Shown in pieces: positions 1-7,595 of a stretch of 64,000 bases of DNA. Numbering within the stretch: position 1 is the stretch's first letter; each line of letters starts with the position of its first letter. Made by a program: the position numbers and the translations under genes. Below the pieces are notes generated by a model that had not been told where the DNA came from, ran no database searches, and was given only the letters and a program-made list of their open reading frames with translations. The DNA comes from QHXQ01 sp036389395 (lineage in GTDB: Bacteria > Acidobacteriota > Blastocatellia > Pyrinomonadales > Pyrinomonadaceae), in the NCBI GenBank assembly GCA_036389395.1, contig DASVPY010000017.1:1-64000 (forward strand), read 5' to 3'.

Positions 1-129
1 ACGGGCGCGTGGCTCAACCGCTACCGCCGCCTGAAGGTTCGTTACGAGCGGCGCGCAGACATCCATCAGGCGTTCCTCGAACTCGGCTGCGCGCTCATCT
101 GCTGGAACTACATCCAGCATGGGTTTTGA
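1..129 (+). CDS. IS5-family transposase, C-terminal end (cut by window edge)
   Basis: Frame 1 is open from the first base to TGA at 127-129 and encodes 42 residues. They match the C-terminal signature of IS5-family DDE transposases: the RYRRLKVRYERRADIH stretch carries the late conserved basic residues, followed by FLELGCALICW. The catalytic Asp and the start lie outside the window, so intactness cannot be judged. The element's right end should lie shortly after the stop; no terminal repeat can be confirmed without the left end. The gene marks a mobile element bordering the replication-like module at 0.4-1.7 kb. Confidence 0.8.
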   Translation, partial: TGAWLNRYRRLKVRYERRADIHQAFLELGCALICWNYIQHGF

Positions 130-164
130 AACGGTGTCTAAGTAGCGGTTCGGGCATTTTACTA

Positions 165-263
165 GCCTCCGTGCCCCCTCTGTGTGCTCTGTGCCTCGGT
201 GGTGAATGCCGCTCAGAGTAGATTCACCACCGCAGACACAGAGGCCACAGAGGATGCACGGAG
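165..263. repeat. Long CACAGAGG-type hairpin (family A, long form)
   Basis: The left arm begins CCTCCGTGC, runs through CTCTGTG words to CGGTGGTGAAT. The right arm begins ATTCACCACCG and runs through CACAGAGG words to GCACGGAG. The arms are about 40 bases and imperfectly complementary with a loop near 210-222. The same long form recurs at 38308-38405 with near-identical outer ends, so it is a dispersed element and not a local accident. Confidence 0.85.
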
Positions 264-413
264 ATAAAAGGGGAACCAGCCCCACCGATCTTTCCTCCAA
301 CTCGCCGGCCTCTTTTCTATAAACTCACCGTACGCTGGAAACGCCTGTCAGTCATGCCGCCGCCCACGGAGGACTGGGTCGAGATAGCACTCACGAGCCA
401 TTTTATAAGTGAC
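264..413. other. Non-coding spacer
   Basis: About 150 bases between the family A hairpin and the first 21-bp repeat cluster. No open frame with a plausible ribosome site, tRNA-like fold or clear promoter was seen. Confidence 0.5.
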
Positions 414-690
414 ACCCCTGCAACGAATGTTACAGGGGTAAGCCGTATTTCCGGTCTAAAACACGCGTCTATGTTTTCCGCGACACCCCTGCAATCCCGA
501 TTGCAGCCCCTGCAAGAATGATTGCAGGGGTATCGAAAATCCCTTATTTTCCGCCGGACACCCCTGCAATAATCATTGCAGCCCCTGCAACGAATATTGC
601 AGGGGCTGCAATGATTATTGCAGCCCCTGCAACGAATATTGCAGCCCCTGCAAGAATCATTGCAGCGGCCGCAACGAATATTGCAGGGGT
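414..690. repeat. Iteron-like 21-bp repeat field in three clusters
   Basis: Three clusters each start ACCCCTGCAA and end TTGCAGGGGT (or TTACAGGGGT): 414-439 (26 bp), 485-531 (47 bp) and 560-690 (131 bp). Their lengths are exactly 26 + 21n with n = 0, 1 and 5. Each unit is a dyad, TGCAA-6 nt-TTGCA, and TGCAA recurs at 565, 586, 607, 628, 649 and (as CGCAA) 670. The 21-bp step places successive dyads on the same helix face. The six-base spacers vary while the arms do not, as expected for protein-binding sites. The field lies directly upstream of a winged-helix initiator-like gene, the usual position of iterons or an autoregulatory operator. The frame through it gives a meaningless AAPATNI heptad and is not treated as coding. 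Confidence 0.9.
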
Positions 691-858
691 ATTGAAATCG
701 CCGGCACGCTGTTGTACGAAAGGACGCCCGGCATCCGGGCGCGTCCCGTCACCGCCCGCGGCGAGTACGGCGAGAGGTTGCGACAGACAGTCGCCAGCCC
801 CGCCCGTCGCGTTCGGCTTAACGGCGGCGGGCATCTGGCGTGTAAGGAGCGTGCGGAG

Positions 859-1734
859 TTGAGCGAAGACGCGAACATACTGGTCGAGAACGAACTGCTG
901 CGGCGTGGTTTCACCAGCGTCCCGAACTACATCTTCGGGCTGGCGATCAGCTCGAACGCCAAGTTGATTTACATGGCGCTGTTGAGCTACGCGTGGACGA
1001 ACCAGGCTTGCTACCCCGGCCTCGCCAAACTGTGCAAGGACGTGTCGCTGTCCGACAAGCCGGTCACGAAGGGCATAGAGGAGCTGTGCCGCGCGTCGCT
1101 GCTGGAGGTCAAGCGGCGCGGGCTGGGCAAGACTAACCTCTACGTCATCAAGGACTTCACCCCGACGGCGGACGGCGGTACAAGCAGCTCCGAATCCAGA
1201 ATCGGAGAATCTCCGAATCCAGAATCGGAGAATCTCCGAATCAAGGATCGGAGAAACGCCGAAGCCAGAATCGGAGACGCTCCGACGCCTGAATCGGAGA
1301 ATCTCCGAATCACTAAGAAGAGGTTTGAAAAAGACCCAGACGAAAACGAAACAGGCGAAGAAGACACACACCCACAGGCGGCGCGCGCCGAGCGCGGTGT
1401 GTGTGTGGGTTCGCGTTTTTCGCTCGACGACTGCCGGCGCTACGCCGAGCACCTGCGCCAGGCGGGCGAGGGCATCACGAACCCCGGCGGCTTCGCCATG
1501 TCCATCCACCGCTCCGGCGTCGCCGACGAGCAGATCGCGGCGTTCCTGCGCCCGGCGAGCGCCGCGCCGCAGTTGGACGCGAGCCTGTGCCCCGACTGCG
1601 CGGGGACGGGTTTCTACTTTCCGGGCGGCCCGCAGAAGGGGGTGGTCAAGTGCAAGCACAAACGTCTGACCGACGCGGCGTTTGAGCACGCGACTTCGGC
1701 CGCGCGGCACGGCGGGCCGCAGCGTGAGCTTTAA
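859..1734 (+). CDS. Winged-helix replication-initiator-like protein
   Basis: Chosen start is TTG 859 with AAGGAG at 844-849, giving 291 residues; the frame stays open upstream to 712 but that stretch is arginine-rich and unconvincing. Residues about 15-100 form a winged-helix domain of the kind in phage and plasmid initiators (SVPNYIFGLAISSNAKLIYM, CYPGLAKLCKDVSLS, LLEVKRRGLGKTNLYVI). Residues about 110-150 form a linker encoded by a 23-bp DNA repeat array. An acidic stretch follows, then a C-terminal region with a possible zinc site, CPDCAGTGF...CKH. The order is DNA-binding head, linker containing repeats, distal domain, as in lambda O. The role in replication is inference; a transcription regulator binding its own gene is the main alternative. 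Confidence 0.65.
   Translation: MSEDANILVENELLRRGFTSVPNYIFGLAISSNAKLIYMALLSYAWTNQACYPGLAKLCKDVSLSDKPVTKGIEELCRASLLEVKRRGLGKTNLYVIKDFTPTADGGTSSSESRIGESPNPESENLRIKDRRNAEARIGDAPTPESENLRITKKRFEKDPDENETGEEDTHPQAARAERGVCVGSRFSLDDCRRYAEHLRQAGEGITNPGGFAMSIHRSGVADEQIAAFLRPASAAPQLDASLCPDCAGTGFYFPGGPQKGVVKCKHKRLTDAAFEHATSAARHGGPQREL
1188..1372. repeat. Intragenic 23-bp dyad array followed by A-rich tract; candidate origin
   Basis: Five dyads start at 1203, 1226, 1249, 1272 and 1295, exactly 23 bp apart. Three are perfect CGGAGAATCTCCG; the third (CGGAGAAACGCCG) and fourth (CGGAGACGCTCCG) are degenerate. Because 23 is not a multiple of three, each copy is read in a different frame of the host gene, so conservation acts on DNA and not on protein. 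A purine-rich, A-rich tract (about 1306-1372, including TTTGAAAAAGA) follows immediately, unusual in this GC-rich DNA. Repeats next to an A-rich tract inside the initiator linker are the known layout of the phage lambda origin in gene O. Confidence 0.75.
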
Positions 1735-1811
1735 CGGCGAGATGGCAATGAGACGCGCGCGAGCGTGAGCTTTAACGGCGTGTGGGGCGCGAGTTTTACA
1801 ACTCGACTTAA

Positions 1812-1865
1812 ATGAGGCAGGCGCTTTACAACTTGATAATGAGACGGGTGCTCTACAACTCGATC
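1812..1865 (+). repeat. 27-bp duplication at the start of the GH92 gene
   Basis: 1812-1838 and 1839-1865 are direct repeats (21 of 27 identical). Each begins with ATG and encodes MRxxLYNxI, so the gene has two equivalent start codons. Related fragments lie upstream: TTTACAACTCGA near 1795-1806, and AGCGTGAGCTTTAACGGCG at both 1721-1739 and 1762-1780. The gap between the initiator gene and GH92 therefore looks built from small local duplications. Confidence 0.6.
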
Positions 1866-4787
1866 CTGATCCTGGTGCTGGCGCAGGCGGGCGCGGCGCA
1901 AGGCGCGCTGACGCGTTACGTCGATCCGTTCGTCGGCACGGGCGGGCACGGGCACACGTTCCCCGGCGCGACGCGCCCGTTCGGCATGGTGCAGCTCAGC
2001 CCCGACACGCGCCTGACCGGCTGGGACGGCTGCTCCGGTTATCACTACACGGATCAAATCATCTACGGCTTCAGCCACACGCACCTCAGCGGCACGGGCG
2101 TCTCCGACTACGGCGACGTGTTGCTCATGCCCACGGTCGGCGCGCCCCAGTTGCGCGCCACTGCCGGCGAACGCGCCGAGGGCGGCTACGCCTCGCGCTT
2201 CTCACATCAACAAGAGACGGCGCGCGCGGGATACTACTCAGTCCGGCTGCTCGATGATGACATACTCGCTGAGTTGACGACGACCGACCGCGTCGGCTTG
2301 CACCGCTACACCTACCCGCGCACGGACGCGGCGAACGTCATACTCGATCTCACGCACCGCGACCGCGTGCTCGACTCGGCCCTGCGCGTCGTCAGCCCGA
2401 CGCGCGTCGAAGGCTTCCGCCGCTCGGACGCGTGGGCGCGCGATCAGCTCGTCTACTTCGTCATCGAGTTCTCGCAGCCGTTCACCGCCCACGGCATCGC
2501 AACGGACGAGCAACTCAGAGACGGTCAGACGGAAGCGCGTGGCACGAACGTGAAAGCTTACCTACGCTTCGACGCGCGCGGCGGCAGGCCGTTGCTCGTC
2601 AAGGTCGCGCTCTCGGCCGTGGACGCCGACGGCGCGCGGCGCAACCTCGCCGCTGAGTTGCCCCATTGGGACTTCGAGCGCGTACGCGCAGACGCCGACG
2701 CAGCGTGGGGGAGGGAACTGCGCAAGCTCGAAGTACGCGGCGGCACGCCCGCACAGTTGCGCACCTTCTACACCGCGCTCTACCACGCGCTGCTCGCGCC
2801 CAACCTCTTCAACGATACGGACGGGCGCTACCGCTGCCGCGATCTCAAAGTCCACACCGCGCGCGGCTTCACCAACTACACGGTCTTCTCGCTCTGGGAC
2901 ACCTTCCGCGCCGCGCACCCGCTCTACACGATCATAGACCAGCGCCGCACGCGCGACTTCATCAACACCTTCATCGCCCAGTACGAACAGGGCGGGCGGC
3001 TCCCCGTCTGGGAGTTGGCCGCGAACGAGACCGAGTGCATGATCGGCTATCACGCCGTCTCGGTCATCGCCGACGCCGCGCGCAAAGGCGTCGGCGGCTT
3101 CGACCGCGCGCGCGCCTTCGCCGCGATGAAGCACAGCGCCGAACTCGAACACTTCGGGCTGGCCGCCTACAAGCGGCGCGGCTACATCAGCCAAGAGGAC
3201 GAGCCGGAGTCCGTCTCCAAGACGCTCGAATACGCCTACGACGACTGGTGCGTCGCGCAGATGGCGGCGCTACTTGGTAAGACGGACGACTACGCGCGCT
3301 TCATCCGCCGCGCGCAGTCCTACCGCAACGTCTTCGACCCCGCGACCGGCTTCGCGCGCCCGCGCCAGAACGGCGGCTGGGTCGCGCCCTTCGACCCGCG
3401 CGAAGTCACCTTCAACTTCACGGAGGCGAACGCCTGGCAGTACACCTTCTTCGCGCCGCAGGACGTGAGCGGTCTGATGGAGTTGTTCGGCGGGCGCGCC
3501 GCGTTCGCGCGCAAGCTCGACGCGCTGTTCGCCGCCGAGAGCCGCACCACTGGGCGCGAGCAGGCCGACATCACCGGCCTCATCGGCCAGTACGCGCACG
3601 GCAACGAGCCGAGCCACCACATGGCTTACCTCTACGACTACGCCGGACAAGCGTGGCAGACGCAGGCGCGCGTCCGCCAGATCATGGATGAGTTCTACCG
3701 GCCGCGACCGGACGGTCTGATCGGCAACGAAGACTGCGGACAGATGTCAGCGTGGTACGTCCTGAGCGCCGCCGGCTTCTACCCCGTCACGCCCGGCGCG
3801 CCGCTCTACGCCGTCGGCAGCCCGCTCTTCGCCGAGACGAAGATCAAACTCGAAAACGGCCGCGCCTTCACCGTCCGCGCACGCAACGCAGGACACGGCA
3901 ACGTCTACATCCAATCCGCCACGCTCAACGGACGCCCCTACAACAAGTCTTTCATCACCCACCAGGACATCATGCGCGGCGGCGCACTCGTGTTCCGCAT
4001 GGGCGCGCGGCCCAACCGCGCCTGGGGCGTCGGGGCAGGGAACGAACCCGTCGCCGCCATCACAGACGAACGCGTCGTCCCCGTACCCGTCATCGCCGCC
4101 CCCGCCCGCACCTTCGCCGCCAGCACCGAAGTCCAACTCCACGCAACCGCCCCCGACCTGCGCCTCTACTACACGACCGACGGCTCCGACCCGACCGTCA
4201 ACGCGCACCTCTACGACGCGCCGTTGCGCCTCGACGCGACGGCGACAGTTAAAGCCGTCGCCGTTGATCGCAACGGAGGCGTGAGCCTGCCCGCCGCGGC
4301 CACGTTCCAGCGACGACCGCACGACTGGTCAATCGAAATCCGCGCGCGCTACAACCGCCAGTACACGGCGGGCGGCGACGAGGGCTTGATTGACGGGCTG
4401 CGCGGCGGGCCGAACTTCGCGGCCGGCGCGTGGCAGGGCTACCAGGGGCAGGACTTCGAGGCGGTCGTAGACTTGGGCCGCGTGCAACCAGTCGCAAAGC
4501 TCGGCGCGGGCTTCCTGCAAAACGTCCGCTCCTGGATCGTCATGCCCACGCGCGTGGACTTCGAGCTTTCGACCGACGGGCGCACCTTCACGCCCGCGCT
4601 CTCGCTGCGCGCGGACGTGCCCGTGGAGAGCTACGAAGTCGTCCGCAAAGACCTCGTCGGCGCGATCACGCCGCAGCCCGCCCGCTACGTCCGCATCAAA
4701 GCCTACAACTACGGTAAGCTGCCCGCCTGGCACGCGGGCGCGGGCGGCGACGCCTTCATCTTCATAGACGAGATCATCATTGAGTGA
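1812..4787 (+). CDS. Secreted GH92 alpha-mannosidase with CBM-like tail
   Basis: 991 residues from ATG 1812; ATG 1839 is an equally likely start. A hydrophobic signal segment (ILILVLAQAGAAQGA) is followed by the GH92 N-terminal motif YVDPFVGTGGHGHTFPGA. Other family landmarks are NETECMIGYH (near residue 400), GNEPSHHMAYLYDYAG (near 597) and GNEDCGQMSAWYVLSAAGFY (near 637). These belong to calcium-dependent exo-acting alpha-mannosidases, usually alpha-1,2, that trim mannan or N-glycans in the periplasm or outside. After the catalytic part comes a chitobiase/hexosaminidase-type C-terminal domain (YYTTDGSDPT) and a discoidin/F5-8C-like domain (residues about 850-990), probably for carbohydrate binding. 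The exact linkage cleaved cannot be read from sequence. It is separated by about 80 bases from the MerR gene downstream. Confidence 0.92.
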   Translation: MRQALYNLIMRRVLYNSILILVLAQAGAAQGALTRYVDPFVGTGGHGHTFPGATRPFGMVQLSPDTRLTGWDGCSGYHYTDQIIYGFSHTHLSGTGVSDYGDVLLMPTVGAPQLRATAGERAEGGYASRFSHQQETARAGYYSVRLLDDDILAELTTTDRVGLHRYTYPRTDAANVILDLTHRDRVLDSALRVVSPTRVEGFRRSDAWARDQLVYFVIEFSQPFTAHGIATDEQLRDGQTEARGTNVKAYLRFDARGGRPLLVKVALSAVDADGARRNLAAELPHWDFERVRADADAAWGRELRKLEVRGGTPAQLRTFYTALYHALLAPNLFNDTDGRYRCRDLKVHTARGFTNYTVFSLWDTFRAAHPLYTIIDQRRTRDFINTFIAQYEQGGRLPVWELAANETECMIGYHAVSVIADAARKGVGGFDRARAFAAMKHSAELEHFGLAAYKRRGYISQEDEPESVSKTLEYAYDDWCVAQMAALLGKTDDYARFIRRAQSYRNVFDPATGFARPRQNGGWVAPFDPREVTFNFTEANAWQYTFFAPQDVSGLMELFGGRAAFARKLDALFAAESRTTGREQADITGLIGQYAHGNEPSHHMAYLYDYAGQAWQTQARVRQIMDEFYRPRPDGLIGNEDCGQMSAWYVLSAAGFYPVTPGAPLYAVGSPLFAETKIKLENGRAFTVRARNAGHGNVYIQSATLNGRPYNKSFITHQDIMRGGALVFRMGARPNRAWGVGAGNEPVAAITDERVVPVPVIAAPARTFAASTEVQLHATAPDLRLYYTTDGSDPTVNAHLYDAPLRLDATATVKAVAVDRNGGVSLPAAATFQRRPHDWSIEIRARYNRQYTAGGDEGLIDGLRGGPNFAAGAWQGYQGQDFEAVVDLGRVQPVAKLGAGFLQNVRSWIVMPTRVDFELSTDGRTFTPALSLRADVPVESYEVVRKDLVGAITPQPARYVRIKAYNYGKLPAWHAGAGGDAFIFIDEIIIE

Positions 4788-4833
4788 CGCAATCGTCGCC
4801 CGTTACGCACTCCATCAAGCTCAGAAAATACTG

Positions 4834-4862
4834 TTGACAGTAAAAACTGTAGGGAGTATAAC
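4834..4862 (+). promoter_or_regulatory. Sigma-70-type promoter with MerR-like dyad
   Basis: TTGACA (4834-4839), a 17-bp spacer, then TATAAC (4857-4862). The -35 box sits in the dyad ACTGT-TG-ACAGT (4830-4841), and two further ACTGT copies lie at 4846 and 4861. Expected transcription start is about 4868-4870, only one to three bases before ATG 4871, so the message would be leaderless or nearly so. The dyad overlapping the promoter suggests autoregulation by the MerR protein it drives. Confidence 0.7.
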
Positions 4863-4870
4863 TGTCGGGC

Positions 4871-5554
4871 ATGAGGGCGGAGCTTGAGGCGCTGCGGCGG
4901 CGGAAGTTCGTGGGCGTGGCGGAGTTGGCGGCGGTGGCGGCGCGTGTGTTGGCGGCGGCGGGGCCTGTGCAGGAGCGCGGCACGGTCAGCGACCTGCCGG
5001 ACGAGCGCACGGTGCGCTACTACCTGACCGAAGGCCTGCTCGCCCCGGCCGAGGAGAAGCAGGGTCCGGCGTCGGTCTTCGGCTACCTGCACCTGTTGCA
5101 ACTGCTCGCCGTCAAGAACCTGCAAGCGCAGCACCTGCCGATCCGCAAAATCCGCGAGCTGGTCGAAGGGCGTACAGAGCGCGAGCTTGAGCGGCTCCTC
5201 GGGCTGGACGCGAAGGACACGGGCCGCAGAACAAAAGAGGCGGGGCGCAACGCCGCGCTCAGCTATCTCGAATCGCTGCTGACGCAGACGCACGGCAGCG
5301 CGCCGCCGCCCGCGTCGCCCGGCACACACGGGCACGCCGCGCCGCAACGCGCCGCCGCGTTGAGTGCGTCGTCGCCGCCCGCGCCCGCGACAGGCTCCTG
5401 GGAGCGGATCGAGTTGGAGCCGGGGTTGGAGTTGCACGTACACAGCTCTTACCGCGCGCCGGCGGAGGCGCGGGGCTTGCGCCGCCTGACGGCGGCCGTC
5501 GTGCGCGCCGTCGAGTCGTACAGTCGGAAGTTGACCGGAAAGAGAGGTAGTTAA
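4871..5554 (+). CDS. MerR-family transcriptional regulator
   Basis: 227 residues. Residues about 42-115 form the MerR helix-turn-helix and wing: RTVRYYLTEGLLAPA, then FGYLHLLQLLAVKNLQ and LPIRKIRELVEG. The C-terminal half is Ala/Pro-rich, with no visible metal-binding cysteines, then a strand-rich end (WERIELEPGLELHV). It probably binds the ACTGT dyads in its own promoter, six bases ahead of a VWA gene with which it forms an apparent operon. The effector is unknown; the absence of a Cys cluster argues against metal sensing. Confidence 0.85.
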   Translation: MRAELEALRRRKFVGVAELAAVAARVLAAAGPVQERGTVSDLPDERTVRYYLTEGLLAPAEEKQGPASVFGYLHLLQLLAVKNLQAQHLPIRKIRELVEGRTERELERLLGLDAKDTGRRTKEAGRNAALSYLESLLTQTHGSAPPPASPGTHGHAAPQRAAALSASSPPAPATGSWERIELEPGLELHVHSSYRAPAEARGLRRLTAAVVRAVESYSRKLTGKRGS

Positions 5555-5560
5555 CGAGAG

Positions 5561-6835
5561 ATGGCTGTTATCACGCCGACAGTTGAATTCATCACCGAGC
5601 GCCCGCGCCTGGTCGCCGACCGCGAGCAGACGGTGGACGTGCTCGTCCGCATCACGCCGCCCGCCGTGCCGACGGCCGTGGACGCCCGCCGCCCGCCGCT
5701 CAACCTGAGCCTCGTGCTCGACCGCTCCGGCTCGATGGGCGGCGAGAAGATGGCGCGGGCGCGCGAGGCCGCGCAGTTCTGCGTCGAGCAACTGCTGCCG
5801 ACCGACCGCATCAGCGTCGTCCTGTTCGACGACCGCATCGAGCTGCTCATCCCCAGCCAGCCCGCCGCCGACAAGGCGCGGTTGCAGGCGCTGCTGGCGG
5901 AGGTCTTCGCGCGCGGCACGACCGCGCTGCACGAGGCCTGGGTGCGCGGCGGCATACAGGTCAGCGAGCACCTGGACGAGCGCGCGATCAACCGCGTGCT
6001 GCTGATCACGGACGGGCTGGCGAACGTCGGCGAGACGAACCCCGACCGGATCGTGGATCAGGCCAGGGGCTTAGCGGCGCGCGGCGTCTCGACCTCGACC
6101 ATCGGCATCGGCGCGGACTTCAACGAAGACCTGCTCGTGCCGATGGCGCAGGCGGCGGGCGGCAACGCCTGGCACGTCGAGCGGCCCGAAGACATGCAGC
6201 GCATCTTCGCTACCGAACTGGAAGGTCTCGTCGCGCAGTTCGCGCACACGGTCACGCTCGGCCTCGTGCCGTCGGACGGCGTGAAGCTGTCCGACCTGCT
6301 CAACGACTTCGAGTTGACGGAGACGGGCCGCTACCGTCTGCCGAACCTACAAGTGGGCGCGCCGCTCGACGTGGTCGCGCGCCTGCGCGTGCCCGCGGGC
6401 CCGGCCGGCACGGAGCGCCACCTGCTCGACCTCAAGCTCGGCTACACGCCGCAGGACGCGCGCGCCGCCGAGGTCGTTAAGCAGTCGTTCGTGCTGCGTT
6501 GCGCGCCGGAGGCGGAGGTGCAAGCGCTGCCGGTCAACGAGGAGGCGGCGCGCGCCGTGCAGTTCCTGATGAACGCGCGGGCGCGGCGCGAGGCCATCCG
6601 GCACATGGACGCGGGCGACTTCGGCTCGGCGCGGGCGACGATACGCGGCGCGCGCGCGGCGACCATGGCGCTGCACGCCAGCGCGCCGGCCGCTGCCGCG
6701 CCGCAGTACGATGAAGAGATGGCCGCGCTCCAACAGGCCGATGCGGCGCTCGACGATCCGGGCGAGGTCGCGATAAGCCGGAAGCGTCTCTCCTATCAAG
6801 ACTACTTCCGCCGGTTCGGCAAGCGGAGCAAGTAG
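5561..6835 (+). CDS. VWA-domain protein
   Basis: 424 residues. A von Willebrand factor A domain occupies about residues 45-225 with a complete MIDAS motif DRSGSMGG (D54, S56, S58), plus the later elements FARGTTALHEAW and LLITDGLANVGETN. Such domains bind a divalent metal and a protein partner. The middle is strand-rich and the C-terminal 100 residues look helical (REAIRHMDAGDFGSARATIR). No signal peptide or membrane segment was seen, so a cytoplasmic role is likely. It follows the MerR gene by six bases and ends at a family A hairpin. The partner protein is unknown. Confidence 0.85.
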   Translation: MAVITPTVEFITERPRLVADREQTVDVLVRITPPAVPTAVDARRPPLNLSLVLDRSGSMGGEKMARAREAAQFCVEQLLPTDRISVVLFDDRIELLIPSQPAADKARLQALLAEVFARGTTALHEAWVRGGIQVSEHLDERAINRVLLITDGLANVGETNPDRIVDQARGLAARGVSTSTIGIGADFNEDLLVPMAQAAGGNAWHVERPEDMQRIFATELEGLVAQFAHTVTLGLVPSDGVKLSDLLNDFELTETGRYRLPNLQVGAPLDVVARLRVPAGPAGTERHLLDLKLGYTPQDARAAEVVKQSFVLRCAPEAEVQALPVNEEAARAVQFLMNARARREAIRHMDAGDFGSARATIRGARAATMALHASAPAAAAPQYDEEMAALQQADAALDDPGEVAISRKRLSYQDYFRRFGKRSK

Positions 6836-6849
6836 CGAGCGGCCGGTCT

Positions 6850-6932
6850 CACACAGAGGGCACAGAGGTCACACAGAGGACACAGAGGTTTTAACTGTGT
6901 CCTCTGTGCCTACTCTGTGCCCTCTGTGTTGA
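6850..6932. repeat. CACAGAGG-type hairpin (family A, short form)
   Basis: The left arm is built from ACACAGAGG/GCACAGAGG words and the right arm from CCTCTGTGT/ACTCTGTGC words, about 35 bases each around a TTTTAACTG centre. It sits between convergent VWA and NUDIX genes, where it could end transcripts from both sides. Confidence 0.85.
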
Positions 6933-6984
6933 TCTTAACGTCGAGTAGACTCCACTACACATTACTCGAAGCCGCGCGGTCGTC

Positions 6985-7566
6985 TTACACTTGCTCGTCG
7001 GCGAGAAACTTGTGCGCGCGGAGGATGAGGGTGCAGCTTGAGCCGTGTGTGATCTCGCTGGCGTGGACTTTGGCGGCCGCGTCGGCGAGCGGGAGCTTGA
7101 CGGTCTTGATGCGCTCGCTGCCTTCGTTGTGCTTCTCGATGAAGCGCAGCCCGCGCGCGAGGAAGAGGTACGAGGGCGAGTCGATCAGACTCGTCATCGG
7201 GTCAACGCGGCCGAGCGGCGTCAGACGTTCGGCCTCGATCCCCAACTCTTCGCGCAACTCGCGGCGCGCCGCCGCTTCCTCGGTCTCGCCCTCGTCCACC
7301 GCGCCGCCAACCACTTCCAGCGTCTTGCGCCCGACCGCGTAACGAAACTCCTGCGCCAAATGAGCGTGGCCCTCTTCGTCCACGGCGAGCACGGAGACAC
7401 CCGGCTTGACGCGGACGGTCGCGTAGACGCCCGGCTTGCCGTCCGGCCGCGTCACCTGATCCTCGCGGACTTCGAGCAGCTTGTGCCGGTACTTGATGAC
7501 AGACTCGTTAATCGTCCAGGGGCCGTGCTCGCGCGGCGTCGTCTCCGCACTTTCATCCTGCGTCAT
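6985..7566 (-). CDS. NUDIX hydrolase (ADP-ribose pyrophosphatase-like)
   Basis: 193 residues. The Nudix box is complete at residues 88-110: G88, E94 and the REUxEExGU core RELREELGI. Upstream features FRYAVGRKTLEVVGGAVDEG and an N-terminal YRHKLLEVREDQV strand fit the ADP-ribose/ADP-sugar pyrophosphatase group. It would hydrolyse a nucleoside diphosphate linked to another moiety, using Mg2+. It lies 29 bases downstream of treZ on the same strand, so it is probably the last gene of the trehalose operon. That suggests, without proving, an ADP-glucose or ADP-sugar substrate linked to glycogen metabolism. Confidence 0.85.
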   Translation of the reverse strand: MTQDESAETTPREHGPWTINESVIKYRHKLLEVREDQVTRPDGKPGVYATVRVKPGVSVLAVDEEGHAHLAQEFRYAVGRKTLEVVGGAVDEGETEEAAARRELREELGIEAERLTPLGRVDPMTSLIDSPSYLFLARGLRFIEKHNEGSERIKTVKLPLADAAAKVHASEITHGSSCTLILRAHKFLADEQV

Positions 7567-7595
7567 ACTCGCGTCTCCTCGTCCGGCGTCAAGGC

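Noticed and set aside
165..263. CRISPR-like direct repeats with spacers
   Set aside because: The repeated words are short, imperfect and inverted between arms, with no equal-length unique spacers and no cas genes.
518..862. Open frame encoding repeated AAPATNI heptads
   Set aside because: The heptad is just the 21-bp DNA repeat read in one frame; there is no ribosome site and the frame runs opposite to no conserved protein, so it is not coding.
1610..1680. DnaJ-type zinc finger in the initiator-like protein
   Set aside because: Only one CxxCxGxG-like unit and a CxH pair are present, not the four repeated motifs of DnaJ; a single zinc site is more likely.
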